A stretch of DNA of 64,000 nt, taken from the NCBI GenBank assembly GCA_015689735.1, contig WVSP01000002.1:186001-250000 (forward strand). The letters run 5' to 3'. Positions 61,071-64,000 of the stretch are shown piece after piece. Numbering within the stretch: the stretch's first letter is position 1; every line of letters begins with the position of its first letter. The notes beneath the pieces are model-generated. The model was given only the letters and a program-made list of their open reading frames with translations, was not told the DNA's origin and did not search any database. A program made the translations under genes and the position numbers. Origin of the DNA: Rhodobacterales bacterium LSUCC0031 (GTDB lineage Bacteria > Pseudomonadota > Alphaproteobacteria > Rhodobacterales > Rhodobacteraceae).

Positions 61071-61989
61071 CCGCCCCCTTCAGATCGAGCATCTGGCGCG
61101 CCTCGTCCGGGGTGGCGACCTCAAGGCTGAGCCCTTCGAGAATTTCGCGCACCTTGCGAACTTGATCGGCATTGCTTTCTGCCAAGCGCCCCGGCCCGAT
61201 CCAGAGTGAATCCTCAAGTCCCACACGCACATTGCCCCCTTGCGCCGCGGCCTGTGCGGCAACCGGCATCTGGTTGCGCCCGGCACCCAAGACCGACCAG
61301 ACGTAAGCATCGCCAAACAGCCGATCCGCTGTGCGCTTCATATGCGCCACATCCTCCGGGTGGGCGCCGATGCCGCCCAAAAGGCCAAAGACGGTCTGCA
61401 CCAAGAATGGCGCCTTGACGAGGCCACGATCCACGAAATGGGCGAGGTTATACAGATGGCTCGTGTCGTAACACTCGAACTCGAACCTTGTGTGGTTGGC
61501 GTTGCCGATCCGCAGAATGTGCTCGATATCGGCGAAGGTGTTCTTGAAAACCAGATCGCGGCTGTTTTCGAGATGCGCGCGTTCCCAGTCGTGGCGGAAC
61601 TCCTTGAAGCGGTCGAGCATCGGGTAAAGCCCGAAATTCATCGACCCCATGTTGAGCGAGGCGACTTCGGGCTTGAGTTCGGCCGCCGGGCGCATGCGTT
61701 CGGCCACCGTCATATGCGGCGAGCCGCCGGTGGTCAGGTTCAGAACCGCGCCGCTGGCCTGTTTCAGTTGCGGCAGGAAGGCGCGAAAAGCGTCGGGGTC
61801 TTGCGTGGGTCGGCCCGTTTCGGGGTCGCGCGCATGCAGATGCAGGATCGTGGCACCCGCCTCGGCGGCTTTTAGGCCGTCGGCGATGATCTCTTGCGGT
61901 GTCACGGGCAGATGCGGTGACATAGAGGGCGTGTGGATTGCGCCCGTCACGGCGCAGGAGATGATGACTTTGCGGGTCTTTGCGGCCAT
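61054..61989 (-). CDS. Beta-keto acid cleavage enzyme (BKACE)
   Basis: 311-aa zinc TIM-barrel enzyme. Starts with ISCAVTGAIHTPSMSPHLPV; ILHLHARDPETGRP holds the metal-binding His pair, and NLTTGGSP, GNVRVGLEDSLW and SEVASL-type segments (EVASLNMGSMNFG) follow. The family cleaves a beta-keto acid with acetyl-CoA, giving acetoacetate and a new acyl-CoA. Known members act on 3-keto-5-aminohexanoate, dehydrocarnitine and many others; here the substrate is undefined. Confidence 0.93.
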   Translation of the reverse strand: MAAKTRKVIISCAVTGAIHTPSMSPHLPVTPQEIIADGLKAAEAGATILHLHARDPETGRPTQDPDAFRAFLPQLKQASGAVLNLTTGGSPHMTVAERMRPAAELKPEVASLNMGSMNFGLYPMLDRFKEFRHDWERAHLENSRDLVFKNTFADIEHILRIGNANHTRFEFECYDTSHLYNLAHFVDRGLVKAPFLVQTVFGLLGGIGAHPEDVAHMKRTADRLFGDAYVWSVLGAGRNQMPVAAQAAAQGGNVRVGLEDSLWIGPGRLAESNADQVRKVREILEGLSLEVATPDEARQMLDLKGADGVAF

Positions 61990-62011
61990 GTTTTGGTCCC
62001 TTTTAGGCGGG

Positions 62012-62959
62012 TCAATCTTGCGGTGTTTCGCGGCGGAAATGCGCCATAAGTGCCATCAGGCGGCGGTCCCGGCGGGATTGGGCCTTGGGCAGATCGGCAA
62101 GCGGCAGGGCGGCACGCCGCGCGGCCTCGATGCGATCCAGCGTCTCACCCTCCCAATCGGGGAGGGTCGTCTGGCGCGCGCCGATCAGCCGATACATCGG
62201 CCCGTAGCGCGCCACGTAATCGCGCACACCGCCCGGCGCGTTCAGATCGATCGCCTCGAATGGGCCGCAAAGCGACCAGCGGGGCGCCAGCCCGTCGCGG
62301 ATGCCGGTGTCGATATCTTCGGGGGTGGCGATCCCATTTGCCACAAGGCGCATCGCCTCTTGCAAGAGCGCGCCTTGCAGACGGTTCATGATAAAGCCGT
62401 CAATCTCGCGCGCCATGCGAATGGGCTTTTGGCCGATGCCCGCCATCGTCGCGGCACAACGATCCATCGTTTGCGCATCGGTCCATGGGGCAGGCACGAT
62501 CTCGACCGCGGGGATCAGGCTCGGCGGATTGATCGGATGGGCGACAAGGCAGCGCGCGCGGCCCTTGAGCGTTTCCGTGAAGCGTGAGGGCAAAAGTGCC
62601 GAGGTGGAGCTTGCCAAGATCGCGTCAGTCGGGGCCGCTTCATCGAGGGCCGCGAACACCGCGCGCTTCACATCGATATTTTCCGACACGTTTTCTTGTA
62701 CATGGCGGGCATTCTTCACGCAATCTGCAAGGTCAGCTGCAAGCGTGACGCGGGATGCGACATCGGCCGGGCTTTGCCCGGGCAAAAGTCCCGCCGCTTG
62801 CATGTCAGAGGCGATCTCGGACACGCGGGCCTGTGCCATGCGCGCGGCATGTGCATCTTGATCCCAGAGTGCCACCGCATGGCCCGCTTGTGCAAAGCCA
62901 TAGGCCCAAGCCGATCCGATCAGCCCCGCGCCGATCACCGCGATTTGGTCCTTGGCCAT
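62012..62959 (-). CDS. 3-hydroxyacyl-CoA dehydrogenase family enzyme
   Basis: 315 aa. NAD motif IAVIGAGLIGSAWAYGFAQA; VQENVSENIDVK, SSTSALLPS, HPINPPSLIPAVEIVP and DGFIMNRLQGALLQEA are typical of the branch containing L-gulonate 3-dehydrogenase and L-carnitine dehydrogenase, free-acid enzymes as well as CoA-ester ones. With the BKACE next door it would make the beta-keto acid. The upstream frame to 63262 overlaps the SDR and is rejected. Confidence 0.88.
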   Translation of the reverse strand: MAKDQIAVIGAGLIGSAWAYGFAQAGHAVALWDQDAHAARMAQARVSEIASDMQAAGLLPGQSPADVASRVTLAADLADCVKNARHVQENVSENIDVKRAVFAALDEAAPTDAILASSTSALLPSRFTETLKGRARCLVAHPINPPSLIPAVEIVPAPWTDAQTMDRCAATMAGIGQKPIRMAREIDGFIMNRLQGALLQEAMRLVANGIATPEDIDTGIRDGLAPRWSLCGPFEAIDLNAPGGVRDYVARYGPMYRLIGARQTTLPDWEGETLDRIEAARRAALPLADLPKAQSRRDRRLMALMAHFRRETPQD

Positions 62960-63738
62960 CACAGCGCCTCTACCCCGCCGCAAACGCTGAGCGCTTGGCC
63001 GGTGATATTCGCGCCACCCGGCGTAGCCAGAAACAGGCACATCGCCGCGATATCCTCGGGCGCGACCATGCGGCGAAGCGCGACTTTCTCGAGGTTCTGT
63101 TTCTCGGTCTCGGCGTAGCTTTGTCCCAGCTCCTGTGCGCGCGCCGAAATCACCCGCTCGATCCTTGGCCCTTTGACGATGCCGGGCAGCACAGCATTGG
63201 CGCGCACGCCTTTCGGCCCAAGCTCGACCGCGAGGCTTTTGACCAGCCCAACAACCCCCCATTTCGAGGCGGCATAGGGCGTGCGCAGCCCAAAGCCCAA
63301 GCGCCCCGCCACGGATGAAATCGCGATATAGCCACCTTGGCTTGCGATAAGATCATCGGCGGTGAACCGCGCGGCGAGATAGGCGCCGCGCAAATTCACC
63401 TCTTGTGTACGGTCCCATGCAGCCTCGTCGATATCTGCGATCTTGCCCGTCGGCCCGGCAATGCCTGCATTGGCGATGACCATGTCGAAGCCGCCCATGT
63501 CGGCGCGCGCTGCATCGAAAAAGGCGCGCGACTGATCAGGGTCGGCGGCGTCGCATTGCATGGCGGCAAAGCCCGCTGCGCGGGCCGCGGCCACTGCATC
63601 GGTATCGATATCGCAGACATGGACCCGCGCGCCCGCCTCAAGGAACCCGGTCGCGATCGCGCGACCAATACCTGCTGCACCGGCCGTGACGATGACGCGT
63701 AACCCATTGGGCGGGCTAAGAGATTGTAAGATATTCAT
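62959..63738 (-). CDS. Short-chain dehydrogenase/reductase (BKACE operon, proximal)
   Basis: 259 aa. VTAGAAGIGRAIA motif, NAGIAGPTG, YAASKWGVVGL and a C-terminal ITGQALSVCGG. Shares bases with both neighbours (ATGA overlaps), so translationally coupled to the regulator and the hydroxyacid dehydrogenase. Substrate unknown. Confidence 0.88.
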   Translation of the reverse strand: MNILQSLSPPNGLRVIVTAGAAGIGRAIATGFLEAGARVHVCDIDTDAVAAARAAGFAAMQCDAADPDQSRAFFDAARADMGGFDMVIANAGIAGPTGKIADIDEAAWDRTQEVNLRGAYLAARFTADDLIASQGGYIAISSVAGRLGFGLRTPYAASKWGVVGLVKSLAVELGPKGVRANAVLPGIVKGPRIERVISARAQELGQSYAETEKQNLEKVALRRMVAPEDIAAMCLFLATPGGANITGQALSVCGGVEAL

Positions 63739-64000
63739 GACTGAATCTCGTCGTCGTTGGAGCGCGTCGTGCCAATGGTGAGCGAGGCGCGGATATCTGG
63801 GGCGGCGGTCGCGATATCGGCGATGATCGCTGCGCGCAGCGCTGCGCCATCGCCGGTCAGAAAGGCCGCAAGGATGGTGTCGTGACAGGCCATTGAGCGG
63901 CCCAGATGCGTCTGGTCAGGCAGGCAGGCCCGGATCGCGGGGCCCGCGATCAGCCAAAGACGTTGGATCATGCTCAAAAGCAGCGGCCAGCGCGCCACGG
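63735..64000 (-). CDS. C-terminal fragment of a GntR/FCD-type regulator (5' end outside window)
   Basis: About 88 residues readable; the gene continues beyond base 64000. The helical segment PLLLSMIQRLWLIAGPAIRACLP and DQTHLGRSMACHDTILAAF...GDGAALRAAIIADI fit the end of an FCD ligand domain, where the His in such a segment binds metal. The DNA-binding domain is not in the window. It sits at the head of the BKACE operon and overlaps the SDR by four bases, so it is likely its regulator. Confidence 0.6.
   Translation of the reverse strand, partial: VARWPLLLSMIQRLWLIAGPAIRACLPDQTHLGRSMACHDTILAAFLTGDGAALRAAIIADIATAAPDIRASLTIGTTRSNDDEIQS

Noticed and set aside
1-64000. Mobile elements, CRISPR arrays or defence islands
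   Set aside because: No transposase, integrase, phage, spaced-repeat or nuclease-type defence genes were seen; the tRNA-Thr has no adjacent integrase or repeated 3' end.

Overview
The window is high-GC, densely packed DNA with short overlaps (ATGA, TGATG, GTGA) between co-directional genes. The gene content (GapR-like DUF2312 protein, DUF4167 protein after prfA-prmC, FdsACD-type formate dehydrogenase, DUF3305/DUF3306 genes, TRAP transporters, BKACE enzymes) suggests an alphaproteobacterium, most likely of the Rhodobacterales. I cannot name the species from sequence alone. I found no rRNA, CRISPR array, prophage or insertion sequence.

Layout. 1-2274: 3' end of a cytosolic NAD-dependent formate dehydrogenase operon (fdsA C-terminus, fdhD/fdsC, fdsD). 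2401-8579: housekeeping block with cspA, a DUF1499 protein, prfA-prmC, a DUF4167 protein, rsmA, a small membrane protein, a GapR-like protein and a putative sulfotransferase-like protein. tRNA-Thr(TGT) lies at 8698-8773. 8888-15765: tungstate locus with a regulator carrying a substrate-binding-protein-like domain, divergent tupBCA, a degenerate MoeA paralogue, a MoeA-SBP fusion and a DUF2478 protein. 15781-32868: a large periplasmic formate dehydrogenase locus. It holds a multi-cluster Fe-S protein, a biotin/lipoate-ligase-like protein that seems to lack the catalytic lysine, four DUF-type genes, a TorD-like chaperone, a TAT-target small protein, fdhABC, an Mrp-type ATPase, a tiny membrane protein, a WD40-cytochrome c fusion, a second fdhD, mobA, mobB and moeA. 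A TusA-like gene converges on it. 33442-39016: a complete oligopeptide ABC transporter operon. 39126-44287: a conserved unknown gene, then a minus-strand operon for an M19 dipeptidase, a 571-aa unknown protein, a DUF3726 protein and an Ldh-family oxidoreductase. 44419-47463: modE-like regulator and modABC with a ModE-type palindrome. 47477-49780: DEAD-box RNA helicase. 49871-59457: minus-strand catabolic genes (hydrolase, quinone oxidoreductase, TRAP transporter, APH-like kinase, acyl-CoA ligase, acyl-CoA dehydrogenase, SDR) with a divergent TetR regulator. 60333-64000: a second catabolic operon (GntR-type regulator fragment, SDR, hydroxyacyl-CoA dehydrogenase family enzyme, BKACE, SDR).

How the parts fit. 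The window concentrates nearly everything needed to load pterin-bound Mo or W into formate dehydrogenases: tungstate uptake (Tup), molybdate uptake (Mod), metal insertion (three MoeA-type proteins), GMP addition (MobA/MobB), sulfur transfer to the metal (two FdhD paralogues, TusA-like), chaperones and Fe-S assembly. The tungsten genes sit next to the periplasmic enzyme and the molybdate transporter is separate, which suggests, but does not prove, that the periplasmic FDH is a tungstoenzyme.

The most interesting candidates are the uncharacterised accessory block of the periplasmic FDH (15781-21284) with its predicted pseudo-ligase, the recurrence of one ligand-binding fold in TupA, the regulator and the MoeA fusion, and a kinase/acyl-CoA dehydrogenase/TRAP gene set resembling the levulinate (lva) 4-hydroxyacid pathway.
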